NCBI GenBank assembly: GCA_036825435.1 | Contig: DAISYG010000036.1 | Span: forward strand, 1 to 18,956 | Direction of reading: 5' to 3' | From: UBA931 sp036825435 | Lineage (GTDB): Bacteria > Pseudomonadota > Gammaproteobacteria > Burkholderiales > Casimicrobiaceae | Length of the DNA: 18,956 bases | Shown: positions 7,871-16,213 of the stretch, piece after piece | How the letters are laid out: each line of letters starts with the position of its first letter | Numbering within the stretch: position 1 is the first letter of the stretch | Made by a program: the position numbers and the translations under genes | The notes under the pieces: generated by a model | Databases searched by the model: none | Seen by the model: only the letters and a program-made list of their open reading frames with translations | Told to the model about the DNA's origin: nothing

Positions 7871-8534
7871 CAGACTGCCCTCCTTTCGTTTCGGTGTTGT
7901 TGTCGGCAGTTTCGTTGTCGAGCAATGACTCGTCGATATCCTCTTCTGTTTCCGTCGGCATTTTGATCAAGCGCAAACGATCCTCTGCCTTCGTTGCGAT
8001 CTGCTCGGCAGGATCCTGTCTTTTCGCCAACGGGTTTTTGCGCTGCGTCAATGCAATCGCCGCCACCATCGCCGACAACAGCAGAATAGCAATCACTTCC
8101 AACGGATAAATATAATGATTGAACATTGCTTGCCCAAGCGCCAGCGTATTGCCATTTTCCGGCGCGGGCATCACCGCACTCTGCCCCTGCATGCCGTGGA
8201 TAATCAGCATCGCCAGTTCAGCAAACATCATCACGCCAATCAGAATCAACGGCGGCAGCGTAATGCCCCAGTTCGTTTTGATTTTGTCGGGGTTGCGCAC
8301 GTTCACCATCATGATGACGAACAGGAAGAACACCATCACCGCTCCGACGTAAATGATGATCAGCGCCAGCCCGAGGAACTCCGCACCGAGCAAAATCCAC
8401 AACGCTGCCGTCGTGAAAAACGCCAGAATCAACGACAGCGCCGCGTGCACCGGTTGACGCGCCGCCACAACGCCGACCGCTGAAGCAAGCAGTACCACCG
8501 AGAAAAAGTAAAACAACAGTGCCGAGAAGCTCAT
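7857..8534 (-). CDS. nuoJ: NADH-quinone oxidoreductase subunit J
   Basis: A 225-residue complex I membrane subunit with five predicted helices. The signature third helix GAEFLGLALIIIYVGAVMVF (about 50-69) is intact. In the family this helix contains the flexible bulge that links quinone reduction to proton pumping. After the last helix (about 145-163) comes a conserved basic stretch (QDPAEQIATKAEDRLRLIKM), then a hydrophilic, acidic, Asn/Thr-rich tail from about 194 to 225. The tail looks longer than I expect for NuoJ. Start ATG at 8534, 21 bases after the nuoI stop, with only a weak GAG-type Shine-Dalgarno; this is the widest gap in the operon. The 3' end overlaps nuoK by 14 bases, so the acidic tail region also contains the nuoK ribosome binding site. 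Confidence 0.96.
   Translation of the reverse strand: MSFSALLFYFFSVVLLASAVGVVAARQPVHAALSLILAFFTTAALWILLGAEFLGLALIIIYVGAVMVFFLFVIMMVNVRNPDKIKTNWGITLPPLILIGVMMFAELAMLIIHGMQGQSAVMPAPENGNTLALGQAMFNHYIYPLEVIAILLLSAMVAAIALTQRKNPLAKRQDPAEQIATKAEDRLRLIKMPTETEEDIDESLLDNETADNNTETKGGQSDAGN
7879..7885 (-). promoter_or_regulatory. Strong ribosome binding site for nuoK inside nuoJ
   Basis: On the - strand this reads AAGGAGG, a full match to the anti-Shine-Dalgarno complement, eight bases before the nuoK ATG at 7870. It lies inside the last codons of nuoJ and fixes the nuoK start despite the 14-base overlap. Confidence 0.8.
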
Positions 8535-8555
8535 AGGTTCGATCTCATTATCATG

Positions 8556-9044
8556 TTAGCGGTAAGCCGCATCCTGTGCGCGATCATGAACAATCTGTTG
8601 CTCATAGCGATCGCCCACCGCCAACAACATCTCTTTGGTGAAATACAGTTCCCGATGTGCTTCACCGTGGTATTCGTTGATATTGGTTAACACGATTGAA
8701 TCGACCGGACAGCTTTCCTCGCATAGCCCGCAATAAATGCATTTCGTCATGTCCACCTCGTAGCGTGTGGTACGTCGCGTGCCGTCTTCACGCTCAGCAA
8801 GATCAATCGTGATCGCCAGCGCCGGGCAGATCGCTTCGCACAATTTGCACGCAATGCAACGCTCCTCGCCATTTTCGTAGCGTCGTAGCGCATGCATGCC
8901 GCGAAAGCGCGGGCTTTTGGGCGTTTTTTCTTCGGGATAAAAAACCGTGGTTTTAGGTTCGAACATACGGCGCAGCGTCAGCCGCAATCCGGTAATCATG
9001 TCCCACAACAGCCAGGTTTTGAGAAATTCTTTTGCGCGTTCCAT
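8556..9044 (-). CDS. nuoI: NADH-quinone oxidoreductase subunit I (2x[4Fe-4S])
   Basis: A 162-residue 8Fe ferredoxin-type subunit of complex I, peripheral to the membrane, carrying clusters N6a and N6b on the path to the quinone site. Two full ligand motifs are seen: CIACKLCEAICP with C63, C66, C69, C73, and CIYCGLCEESCP with C102, C105, C108, C112. The N-terminal amphipathic segment (about 1-30) matches the membrane-docking region of the family. Length is standard for the proteobacterial form. The ATG at 9044 lies three bases after the nuoH stop, with a GGTGAG sequence upstream acting as a modest Shine-Dalgarno. Confidence 0.98.
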   Translation of the reverse strand: MERAKEFLKTWLLWDMITGLRLTLRRMFEPKTTVFYPEEKTPKSPRFRGMHALRRYENGEERCIACKLCEAICPALAITIDLAEREDGTRRTTRYEVDMTKCIYCGLCEESCPVDSIVLTNINEYHGEAHRELYFTKEMLLAVGDRYEQQIVHDRAQDAAYR

Positions 9045-9047
9045 GAC

Positions 9048-10103
9048 TCACCCGACCAATCTTGACCATTGCGTCGCCACTGCCACGACCACTACCCAGA
9101 ACAGCGTCAACGGAATGAATATTTTCCACCCCAGCCGCATGATCTGATCGTAGCGATAACGTGGGAACGTCGCGCGTATCCACAGATAAGCGAACAGGAA
9201 AAACACCACCTTCACCACTAGCCACAAAGGTCCGTCACTGAGCAATGCAATATCCCAGAACGAAAGCTCATTCATGAACGCAAATGGCGCCATCCAACCA
9301 CCGAGGAAGAGAATCACGATCAACACCGAAACGATGATCATGTTGATGTATTCGGCAAGGAAGAACAACGCAAATGTAATACCGCCGTGTTCGACGTGAA
9401 AACCGGCAACGAGCTCCGATTCGCCTTCCGCCATATCGAATGGATGGCGGTTGGTTTCGGCGATACCCGCAAACCAATACACGAAAAACAATGGCAGCAA
9501 CGGCCAGATGTGCCAATTCAGAATGCCGCCTTCCTGATGATGCACAATTTCAAGCAGGTTCAATGAATGTGTCAGCAACACCACGCCAACCAGCGCAAAA
9601 CCCATCGCCAGTTCGTATGAAATCAATTGCGCAGTCGAGCGCATCGCGCCGAGAAATGCAAAACGCGAGTTCGCCGACCAACCGGCGAGAATGATGCCGT
9701 ACACGCCGACCGAACTGAGCATCATGATGTACAACAGGCTGGCGTCGATATTGGCAAGCCAGAGCTTATCGGAAAGCGGAATCACCGCCCACGACGCCAT
9801 CGCCGTCAGCACCACGATGGCGGGCGCGATGGTAAATAATACTTTATTGGCGCGCTGCGGCCAGATGATTTCCTTGAACAGCATCTTGCCCAGGTCGGCG
9901 AACGATTGCAGCAAACCGTATGGCCCCACGCGAATTGGTCCATAACGCCATTGGATCGTACCGATCACGCGCCGTTCTGCCAACACATAAAATGCGACAG
10001 CAATCGGCAACGGCAACGCGATGCAGGCGATCTTGATCAAGGTCCAGATCACCATGCCGGGCGTACCCAAACCGGCAAAAAATTGAGCCAATGCGTCAAT
10101 CAT
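9048..10103 (-). CDS. nuoH: NADH-quinone oxidoreductase subunit H
   Basis: A 351-residue membrane subunit that joins the peripheral and membrane arms and forms much of the quinone chamber. Family motifs are seen: LAERRVIG at 41-48, GPIRVGPYGLLQSFAD at 55-70, AETNRHPFDMAEGESELVAG at 215-234 and ALFFLAEYINMI at 245-256. The ATG at 10103 is chosen over an in-frame start at 10172 because it has a strong GGAGG six bases upstream and gives a normal N-terminus; the upstream start would overlap nuoG by 77 bases. It overlaps the nuoG stop by eight bases. Odd residues: GPIRVGP where GPNRVGP is usual, and FHVEHGG where an aromatic Tyr normally follows the Glu (VEY). Both lie in the quinone-facing region. 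Confidence 0.97.
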   Translation of the reverse strand: MIDALAQFFAGLGTPGMVIWTLIKIACIALPLPIAVAFYVLAERRVIGTIQWRYGPIRVGPYGLLQSFADLGKMLFKEIIWPQRANKVLFTIAPAIVVLTAMASWAVIPLSDKLWLANIDASLLYIMMLSSVGVYGIILAGWSANSRFAFLGAMRSTAQLISYELAMGFALVGVVLLTHSLNLLEIVHHQEGGILNWHIWPLLPLFFVYWFAGIAETNRHPFDMAEGESELVAGFHVEHGGITFALFFLAEYINMIIVSVLIVILFLGGWMAPFAFMNELSFWDIALLSDGPLWLVVKVVFFLFAYLWIRATFPRYRYDQIMRLGWKIFIPLTLFWVVVVAVATQWSRLVG

Positions 10104-12486
10104 GGCAAACCTCCAAAGCAACTGTGCCAACGCTTCCCACCAAAGCATTGGTGAGCGCGTGGGCAGCGTCAATGCGTATCACACCTGTCGCCATCGTATT
10201 GTCGATCACGACGTGCAATATGCCACTTGCCGCTGCATCCTGTCGCACCAATACCTTATCGCCATCCTTGAGCTTATATTGCTCGGCATCTCGTTCGTGA
10301 ATGTGCACGATGGGCGTTTGCGCCCAGACCGTTTTCTGCAATGATGGTGCACGGCGCACCAATGGGTCAGCCGCATACGGTGGAACCGCGGCGATGCGTT
10401 CCAATGCTGGTGTCGCATCATCGCTGAAACTCAATCGCTCCTCTTGCAACTTGACTTCATTCGCCAAGCGTGCGCGAATCGTTTCCTCACTCGGCAACAG
10501 TGCCGCACGCACAGCTTCCGACGAATCTTCTTCTGCCATCTGATCAAGCAACCGTGCCCATGCTGTCAACACTTGCCAGCCCGGGCGCGCCTCGCCTTGT
10601 GGCGGCACTACGGCGCGGAACGATTGTGCACGCCCTTCCATATTAATGAAGGTTCCCGATGTTTCCGCGAACGGTGTGATGGGAAGCACGATATCCGGCA
10701 ATACGACGGCGTCTTCCTGCGGGCGAAACGACGAGAACGACAACACGAAATCAGCATCTGCCAACGCTTGTTGCGCCGCAGCGCCCTGCCCCAAGTCTTC
10801 TGCTTCAACATTGAACAGTACATACGCTTTGCGCGGTGCATCAAACATCGCGCGTGTGTTCAAACCACCGTCAATCGGTAATGCGTTCATGATGCGTATG
10901 CCAACGCTATTTGCTGCTTCCGGCAACACGGCGAGTATCGCGCCCGTGATCTGTGCCAATAGTTGCGCCAACATGCGCAATTGCGCCGTGTTTTCATGCT
11001 GCTGCGCCAGACTACCGATGAATATCGCTTTTTGCGCCGCATCATGATCAGCCAGCAAACCTTCGGCAATCGTTTGTGCTGCAAGCGTCGGCTTTATTTT
11101 TTGCAGCGCTTCCGGCAATGCTTGTTTGCTCTTGACGAGACGATGCGCGGCAACGACAATTTGTGCCAACGCACTCGCCATCTGCGATGGAGGCACCACC
11201 ATTTCTTCTTTCACCGGCAAGCGCCAATCGGCGTGTTGGCTGTGAATATTGAACACGGCAGCGCCTTCTTTTGCCACTTTGCGCACGCGCACTGCCAACA
11301 GCGGATGATCCGCGCGCAGGAAACTGCCAACAAAAAGCATGGCTTTCAAATCGCCAATTGCAGCAATCGGCATCCCCAACCATGGAGTGCCAATTTCTTC
11401 AAACGAAAAATCGCGCTGACGCAATCGTGAATCAATATTTTTGCAACCGAGTGCACGCAAGGTGCGCACAAAAAGCCCGGCTTCTTCGACCGTTGCATGT
11501 GGTGATAGCAGCGCGCCGGTGGCATCGGCACCTTCGCGTTCGATAATATTGCGCAAACGATCAGCAGCGAGTGGCAACGCCTCCTGCCACTCGGCTTCGA
11601 TCAGTTTGCCATCTTTCTTGACCAGTGGTTTCGTCAAACGCGCGTCGCTATTCAATGCCTCATAGGAAAAACGATCTTTGTCGGAAAGCCAGCATTCATT
11701 GATCGCATCATTGACATGTGGCGTCACACGCATCACGCGTTCGCGTTTGACGTGAACGGCGATGTTACTACCCAATGCATCGTGCGGCGCAATCGACGCG
11801 CGTCGCGACAATTCCCAAGAGCGCGCATGGTAACGAAATGGTTTTGATGTCAGCGCGCCGACCGGACACAAGTCAATCACGTTACCGGAAATTTCGGAAT
11901 CATAAGTATCGCCGATGAACGGAACGACTTCGGAACGATCGCCGCGATTCGCCATGCCCAACTCCATCAACCCGCCGATTTCATCAGCAAAGCGAATGCA
12001 ACGCGTACATTGAATGCAGCGGCTCATCTCCGCCGCCGACACCAATGGCCCCAGATCTTTGCCCGCCACTGCACGCTTCATTTCGCTAAATTCAGATGTG
12101 CCTTTGCCATAGCCGACGGCGATGTCCTGCAACTGGCACTCGCCGCCCTGATCGCAAATCGGACAATCGAGCGGATGGTTGATAAGCAGAAACTGCATCA
12201 CGGCATGTTGCGCGGCGAGCGCAACTTCGCTGCGCGTCCACACCTTCATACCTTCGGAAATTGTCGTTGCGCAGGCGGGCACCGCCTTGGGCATTTTCTC
12301 GACCTGCACCAAACACATCCGGCAACTCGCCGCCAACGACAGTTTTTTGTGATAGCAAAAGTGCGGAATATAAATCTTTGCCGTTGCCGCCGCCGCCATC
12401 ACGGAGGTTCCCGGCGGCGCTTGTATCGGCTGCCCGTTGATTTCGATATTGAGCCATTGGCTCTTGTCGATGGCTCTATCAGACAT
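10096..12486 (-). CDS. nuoG: NADH-quinone oxidoreductase subunit G
   Basis: A 796-residue peripheral subunit of complex I that carries electrons from NuoF towards NuoI. Ligands seen in the N-terminal domain: [2Fe-2S] N1b at C44, C55, C58, C72; [4Fe-4S] N5 with H104, C108, C111, C117; and [4Fe-4S] N4 at C157, C160, C163, C207. The rest (about 215-796) is the molybdopterin-oxidoreductase-like domain, which in complex I is usually without cofactor. The four-cysteine motif for the extra cluster N7, found in the E. coli type, is absent: the corresponding region reads SIAPHDALGSNIAV with no cysteines. The ATG at 12486 overlaps the nuoF stop by eight bases. The open frame extends upstream to 12669, but that stretch is basic, shadows nuoF and lacks homology features, so it was not used. 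Confidence 0.97.
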   Translation of the reverse strand: MSDRAIDKSQWLNIEINGQPIQAPPGTSVMAAAATAKIYIPHFCYHKKLSLAASCRMCLVQVEKMPKAVPACATTISEGMKVWTRSEVALAAQHAVMQFLLINHPLDCPICDQGGECQLQDIAVGYGKGTSEFSEMKRAVAGKDLGPLVSAAEMSRCIQCTRCIRFADEIGGLMELGMANRGDRSEVVPFIGDTYDSEISGNVIDLCPVGALTSKPFRYHARSWELSRRASIAPHDALGSNIAVHVKRERVMRVTPHVNDAINECWLSDKDRFSYEALNSDARLTKPLVKKDGKLIEAEWQEALPLAADRLRNIIEREGADATGALLSPHATVEEAGLFVRTLRALGCKNIDSRLRQRDFSFEEIGTPWLGMPIAAIGDLKAMLFVGSFLRADHPLLAVRVRKVAKEGAAVFNIHSQHADWRLPVKEEMVVPPSQMASALAQIVVAAHRLVKSKQALPEALQKIKPTLAAQTIAEGLLADHDAAQKAIFIGSLAQQHENTAQLRMLAQLLAQITGAILAVLPEAANSVGIRIMNALPIDGGLNTRAMFDAPRKAYVLFNVEAEDLGQGAAAQQALADADFVLSFSSFRPQEDAVVLPDIVLPITPFAETSGTFINMEGRAQSFRAVVPPQGEARPGWQVLTAWARLLDQMAEEDSSEAVRAALLPSEETIRARLANEVKLQEERLSFSDDATPALERIAAVPPYAADPLVRRAPSLQKTVWAQTPIVHIHERDAEQYKLKDGDKVLVRQDAAASGILHVVIDNTMATGVIRIDAAHALTNALVGSVGTVALEVCHD
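10110..10114 (-). promoter_or_regulatory. Ribosome binding site deciding the nuoH start
   Basis: GGAGG on the - strand, six bases before the ATG at 10103 and inside the last codons of nuoG. It supports the shorter nuoH start over the in-frame start 69 bases upstream at 10172. Confidence 0.8.
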
Positions 12487-13780
12487 AATCCGGCACCTGA
12501 CAGCGACGATGTTCGACGTGATAGACAAACTCATCGCGGAAATGTTTGATGAAACTGCGAATCGGCATCGCCGCCGCATCGCCCAGCGCACAGATCGTGC
12601 GCCCGGAAATATCCGCCGCGATGCGATCCAGCAAATCAATATCTTCTGGTTTTCCTTCGCCATGTTCAAGACGATGCAGTACGCGCACCAGCCAGCCCGT
12701 ACCTTCGCGGCACGGCGTGCATTGTCCGCACGACTCTTCGTGATAAAACTCGGCCAGGCGCAGCAACGAATGCACCATGCAACGTGTTTCGTTCATCACG
12801 ATTACGGCACCTGATCCCATCATCGACCCCGCTTTGGCGATGGAATCGTAATCAAGATCGGTTTCCAGCATCACTTTTCCGGGCAACACCGGCGCTGATG
12901 AACCACCGGGAATCACCGCCTTGATGCCAAGTCCATCGCGCATGCCGCCTGCCTTGAGCAATAGCTTGGAAAACGGCACACCCAATGGGAACTCATAATT
13001 GCCGGGGCGCGTGACATCGCCGGAAATCGAAAATATTTTGGTGCCGCCTGCCGTCGTCGGGTTGAGATCGAGAAACCATTGCCCGCCGCGATCAACAATG
13101 AATGGAACGCAAGCCAGCGTTTCTACGTTATTAACCGTGGTTGGTTTGCCATACAAGCCTACGTTCGCGGGGAACGGTGGCTTGAAACGCGGCTGTCCCT
13201 TTTTGCCTTCGAGCGACTCCAACAACCCGGTTTCTTCGCCGCACACATACGCACCGAAACCGTGGTGATTGAAAATATTGAATGAAAAATGGCTACCTAA
13301 AATGTTATCACCGAGAAAACCTGCCGCACGTGCTTCGGCAACCGCCTCTTCGCAACGCTCATACACTTCCCAGATTTCGCCGTGCACATACATATAGCCG
13401 CGCTCGCAACCCATCGCATAACCGGCGATGATCATGCCTTCGAGCACCAGATGCGGGTTATAGCGCAACAGATCGCGATCTTTGAACGTGCCGGGTTCGC
13501 TTTCGTCGGCATTGCACACCACATATTTGATCGGTGCATCCTTGGGCATGAAGCTCCATTTCATACCGGTCGGGAAACCTGCACCACCACGACCGCGCAA
13601 CATCGACAATTTGACTTCGGCGATTACTTGATCCGGCGTCCAGTGTTGCGGATCGGCGAGAATTTTTTTCAACGCGCTGTAGCCGCCGCGCTTCACATAG
13701 TCGTCAAGATGCCAATTGTAGCCGGTCAAACCCGCCATCAAAACGGCTTCCGCGCCATAATCGAGAAACGGCGCGGTCAT
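12479..13780 (-). CDS. nuoF: NADH-quinone oxidoreductase subunit F (NADH- and FMN-binding)
   Basis: A 433-residue subunit, the electron entry point of complex I, binding NADH, FMN and the [4Fe-4S] cluster N3. Visible motifs: GRGGAGFPTGMKW at 63-75 (glycine-rich nucleotide/FMN binding), CNADESEPGTFKDRDLL at 89-105, CGEETGLLESLEGKKGQPR at 180-198, and the cluster motif ESCGQCTPCREGTGW with C351, C354, C357 plus C397 in RTICALGD. Length is usual. The ATG at 13780 overlaps the nuoE stop by four bases (ATGA), with an AAGGGGGG sequence upstream; the six-base G run makes an unusual but purine-rich Shine-Dalgarno. nuoG begins eight bases before its stop ends. NuoE, F and G together form the NADH dehydrogenase module. 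Confidence 0.98.
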   Translation of the reverse strand: MTAPFLDYGAEAVLMAGLTGYNWHLDDYVKRGGYSALKKILADPQHWTPDQVIAEVKLSMLRGRGGAGFPTGMKWSFMPKDAPIKYVVCNADESEPGTFKDRDLLRYNPHLVLEGMIIAGYAMGCERGYMYVHGEIWEVYERCEEAVAEARAAGFLGDNILGSHFSFNIFNHHGFGAYVCGEETGLLESLEGKKGQPRFKPPFPANVGLYGKPTTVNNVETLACVPFIVDRGGQWFLDLNPTTAGGTKIFSISGDVTRPGNYEFPLGVPFSKLLLKAGGMRDGLGIKAVIPGGSSAPVLPGKVMLETDLDYDSIAKAGSMMGSGAVIVMNETRCMVHSLLRLAEFYHEESCGQCTPCREGTGWLVRVLHRLEHGEGKPEDIDLLDRIAADISGRTICALGDAAAMPIRSFIKHFRDEFVYHVEHRRCQVPDYV

Positions 13781-14280
13781 GTTGCCCCCCTTCTATCCGT
13801 TTGGCGCAATTCGGTAATCATCGCATCGACGGCATCCGGCGTCATGTTGCCGCACATTTTTTTGTTGTTGCGCAACAGCACCGGACCATCACCACACGCG
13901 CCGAGACATTCGCCGGGCTGTAGCGTAAACATGTTGTCCGCCGTGGTTTCCCCCCAATCAATACCCAACACTTTTTTCAAATGTTCGGCGGTGACATTTG
14001 CGCCCTGCAACGCGCATGATAAATTGGTACATACCGTCAGCACATAACGCCCGACCGGTTTCAAGTGATACATCGCGTAAAAGGTCGCGACTTCATACAC
14101 CGCGACCGGCGGCATTTCCAGATAGTCGGCGATTTCCTGCAGGGTTTCCGGCGACAACCAACCGCGTTCATCCTGTGCAATCGTCAGCGCCGCCATCACC
14201 GCCGATTGCTTGTGCTCAGGCGGATATTTGGTTATCTCCGCGTCAATTTTTTGGTAGGATTCGGCAGACAGTTTGTTCAT
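13777..14280 (-). CDS. nuoE: NADH-quinone oxidoreductase subunit E ([2Fe-2S])
   Basis: A 167-residue thioredoxin-like ferredoxin subunit of complex I carrying cluster N1a beside the FMN site of NuoF. Ligands are seen as CTNLSC (C84, C89) and CLGACG (C125, C129). The N-terminal helical bundle (about 1-75, ending VYEVATFYAMYHLKPVG) is typical. Two ATG codons occur in tandem at 14283 and 14280, and a GTG at 14286. The ATG at 14280 fits best because AGGAG ends five bases upstream, while spacing to 14283 would be only two bases. The nuoD stop is at 14289. The gene overlaps nuoF by four bases. Confidence 0.97.
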   Translation of the reverse strand: MNKLSAESYQKIDAEITKYPPEHKQSAVMAALTIAQDERGWLSPETLQEIADYLEMPPVAVYEVATFYAMYHLKPVGRYVLTVCTNLSCALQGANVTAEHLKKVLGIDWGETTADNMFTLQPGECLGACGDGPVLLRNNKKMCGNMTPDAVDAMITELRQTDRRGAT

Positions 14281-14288
14281 CATCACTC

Positions 14289-15542
14289 CTATTTATCCAC
14301 CGAACCAAATACAATATCGTAGGTGCCGATCAACGCCACGATATCGGAAATCATGTGACCGGGCGCCATCTTCGCCATCAGGGAAAGATGAACAAAATCC
14401 GGTGTGTGCAACTTGATGCGGTACGGCTTATTACCACCATCGGAAACCAGATAAACACCGAATTCGCCTTTCGCCTGCTCAACGGCCGCATAGACTTCAC
14501 CCGCTGGTGCGTGGAAGCCTTCGCTGAACAGTTTGAAATGGTGAATCAGCGCTTCCATATTGGTTTTCATTTCGGTGCGTGGCGGCGGTGCAATCTTGCG
14601 GTCTTCCACCATCACCGGCCCCGGATTTTTTCGCAACCAATCCACGCACTGCTGAATGATGCGCGCCGACTGCCGCGCCTCGGCAATACGCACCAGATAG
14701 CGATCATAGCAATCGCCTTCTTTGCCGATGGGAATGTCAAAATCAATTTTGTCGTATGCGGCATAAGGCTGCTTCTTGCGCAAATCCCAGGCGATGCCTG
14801 ACGCGCGCAGCACCGGCCCGGTACAACCCAGTTTGATCGCATCCTCGGGCGCGATCACACCGATGCCAACATTGCGCTGCTTCCAAATACGATTACCCGT
14901 TAATAGCGTTTCCAATGCGTCGATGCGCGACGGCAAGGTCTTGATAAAGTGTTCAATGAAATCGAGCAGCGAACCATTGCGACCTTCGTTCATCTGGTCG
15001 AGCTGTTTTTGCGTACGCAATGGCGTCGGTGCGTATTTCGGCATCTGATCGGGAAGATCACGATGCACGCCGCCGGGACGATAATACGCGGTATGCATCC
15101 GCGCACCACTCGCGGCTTCGAAAATATCGAAGATGGATTCGCGCTCGCGACTGCAATACAAAAAGATCGTCATCGCGCCAAGATCAAGCGCACAGGTGCC
15201 GACCCACAGCATGTGATTTGTAATGCGCCCCAATTCGTCGAACATGGTGCGGATGTATTGTGCGCGTTGCGGCACTTCGATACTCAGTAATTTTTCGACG
15301 GCAATGCAATAAGCGTGCATATTGCCCATCATCGACATGTAATCCAGCCGCTCCATGTATGGCAACGCTTGAACATAGGTTTTGTGCTCGATCAGTTTTT
15401 CCGTGCCGCGATGAAGCATGCCGATATGCGGATCAGCTTTAACCACCACTTCGCCATCCAGCGTCAACATCAAGCGCAACACGCCGTGCGTCGAAGGATG
15501 CTGCGGGCCGAAGTTCATTTCATAGTGATGAAATTCCGACAT
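14289..15542 (-). CDS. nuoD: NADH-quinone oxidoreductase subunit D (49 kDa type)
   Basis: A 417-residue peripheral subunit related to the large subunit of NiFe hydrogenases. With NuoB it forms the quinone reduction site next to cluster N2. Seen: GPQHPSTHGVLRL with H15 and H19, ADPHIGMLHRGTEKL, and the quinone-site tyrosine Y68 in MERLDYMSMM. The C-terminal DIVFGSVDK is the usual ending. It is a separate gene, not fused to nuoC as in enteric bacteria. The ATG at 15542 has AGGA seven to eight bases upstream and follows the nuoC stop by two bases; an in-frame TTG at 15548 would add two residues and is less likely. The LIEHKTYVQALPY segment resembles the alphaproteobacterial and mitochondrial wording more than the common betaproteobacterial one, so it does not settle the taxonomy. 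Confidence 0.98.
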   Translation of the reverse strand: MSEFHHYEMNFGPQHPSTHGVLRLMLTLDGEVVVKADPHIGMLHRGTEKLIEHKTYVQALPYMERLDYMSMMGNMHAYCIAVEKLLSIEVPQRAQYIRTMFDELGRITNHMLWVGTCALDLGAMTIFLYCSRERESIFDIFEAASGARMHTAYYRPGGVHRDLPDQMPKYAPTPLRTQKQLDQMNEGRNGSLLDFIEHFIKTLPSRIDALETLLTGNRIWKQRNVGIGVIAPEDAIKLGCTGPVLRASGIAWDLRKKQPYAAYDKIDFDIPIGKEGDCYDRYLVRIAEARQSARIIQQCVDWLRKNPGPVMVEDRKIAPPPRTEMKTNMEALIHHFKLFSEGFHAPAGEVYAAVEQAKGEFGVYLVSDGGNKPYRIKLHTPDFVHLSLMAKMAPGHMISDIVALIGTYDIVFGSVDK

Positions 15543-15544
15543 GC

Positions 15545-16213
15545 TCAATCCTTTTTCGGCGGTGTTGGTACCTGTTGCGGCACAGGCGTTGCTGTTTCAT
15601 CCGCATAATACGGCTCGCGATGTCTCGACGGAATGTTCTCGCGCGGCGGAATGGTGACTGGCTCATACACAATACGCCGCAGCTCTTCGTCGTAGCGAAT
15701 TTCCAAATGCCCTTCCAATGGAAAATCTTTTCGGAATGGATAGCCTTCAAATCCGTAATCGGTGAGGATACGGCGCGGATCAGGATGCCCGGTAAAATGA
15801 ATGCCGAACATATCGTAGGTTTCGCGCTCCATCCAATTCGCCGCAGGCCAGATCGGCTCAACGCTGGGAATTTCAAGCACATCGTCTGGCAGAAAAACAC
15901 GCACCCGCACGCGCCAGTTATGTGTGGTGGACAGCAGATGATAAACAACGGCAAAACGTTGCTCGATACCCTGCTCTTCTTTATTGTGATAATCGAGATA
16001 GTCGATCGCAGTCACATCTGCCAGCGCATCGAACGCGAGCGCTGGCCAATCACGCAAGCGTTGCATCGTCGCCAACAAGGTGTCTGCCGGAATTTCCAAC
16101 GTCAATTCATCAAAAGCCAATATCAGCTTTGACGGCTGCGGCGCATCGTCTGCCAGCAGCGGTGCGAACACTTCGCGTAGCGTAGCGTCCAGTTTCTTGA
16201 TGGATGGCTTCAT
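15545..16213 (-). CDS. nuoC: NADH-quinone oxidoreductase subunit C (30 kDa type)
   Basis: A 222-residue peripheral subunit of complex I that packs on NuoD and stabilises the connecting arm. It has no cofactor. The 30 kDa-subunit signature is clear: ERETYDMFGIHFTGHPDPRR at 129-148, followed by ILTDYGFEGYPFRKDFPLEG at 149-168. After the conserved YEPV (183-186) a C-terminal tail rich in Pro, Arg and Glu/Lys runs to 222; such tails vary in the family. The ATG at 16213 overlaps the nuoB stop by four bases (ATGA), which points to translational coupling. The gene is separate from nuoD, the arrangement seen in many proteobacteria other than enterics. Confidence 0.97.
   Translation of the reverse strand: MKPSIKKLDATLREVFAPLLADDAPQPSKLILAFDELTLEIPADTLLATMQRLRDWPALAFDALADVTAIDYLDYHNKEEQGIEQRFAVVYHLLSTTHNWRVRVRVFLPDDVLEIPSVEPIWPAANWMERETYDMFGIHFTGHPDPRRILTDYGFEGYPFRKDFPLEGHLEIRYDEELRRIVYEPVTIPPRENIPSRHREPYYADETATPVPQQVPTPPKKD

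Noticed and set aside
10104..10172. Upstream start for nuoH at 10172
   Set aside because: The GGAGG at 10110-10114 is positioned for the ATG at 10103, and the extra residues overlap nuoG and are not part of the family N-terminus.
12487..12669. In-frame N-terminal extension of nuoG to 12669
   Set aside because: It overlaps the end of nuoF by about 190 bases, is basic and Cys/Arg-rich like an out-of-frame shadow, and the normal NuoG N-terminus begins at 12486.
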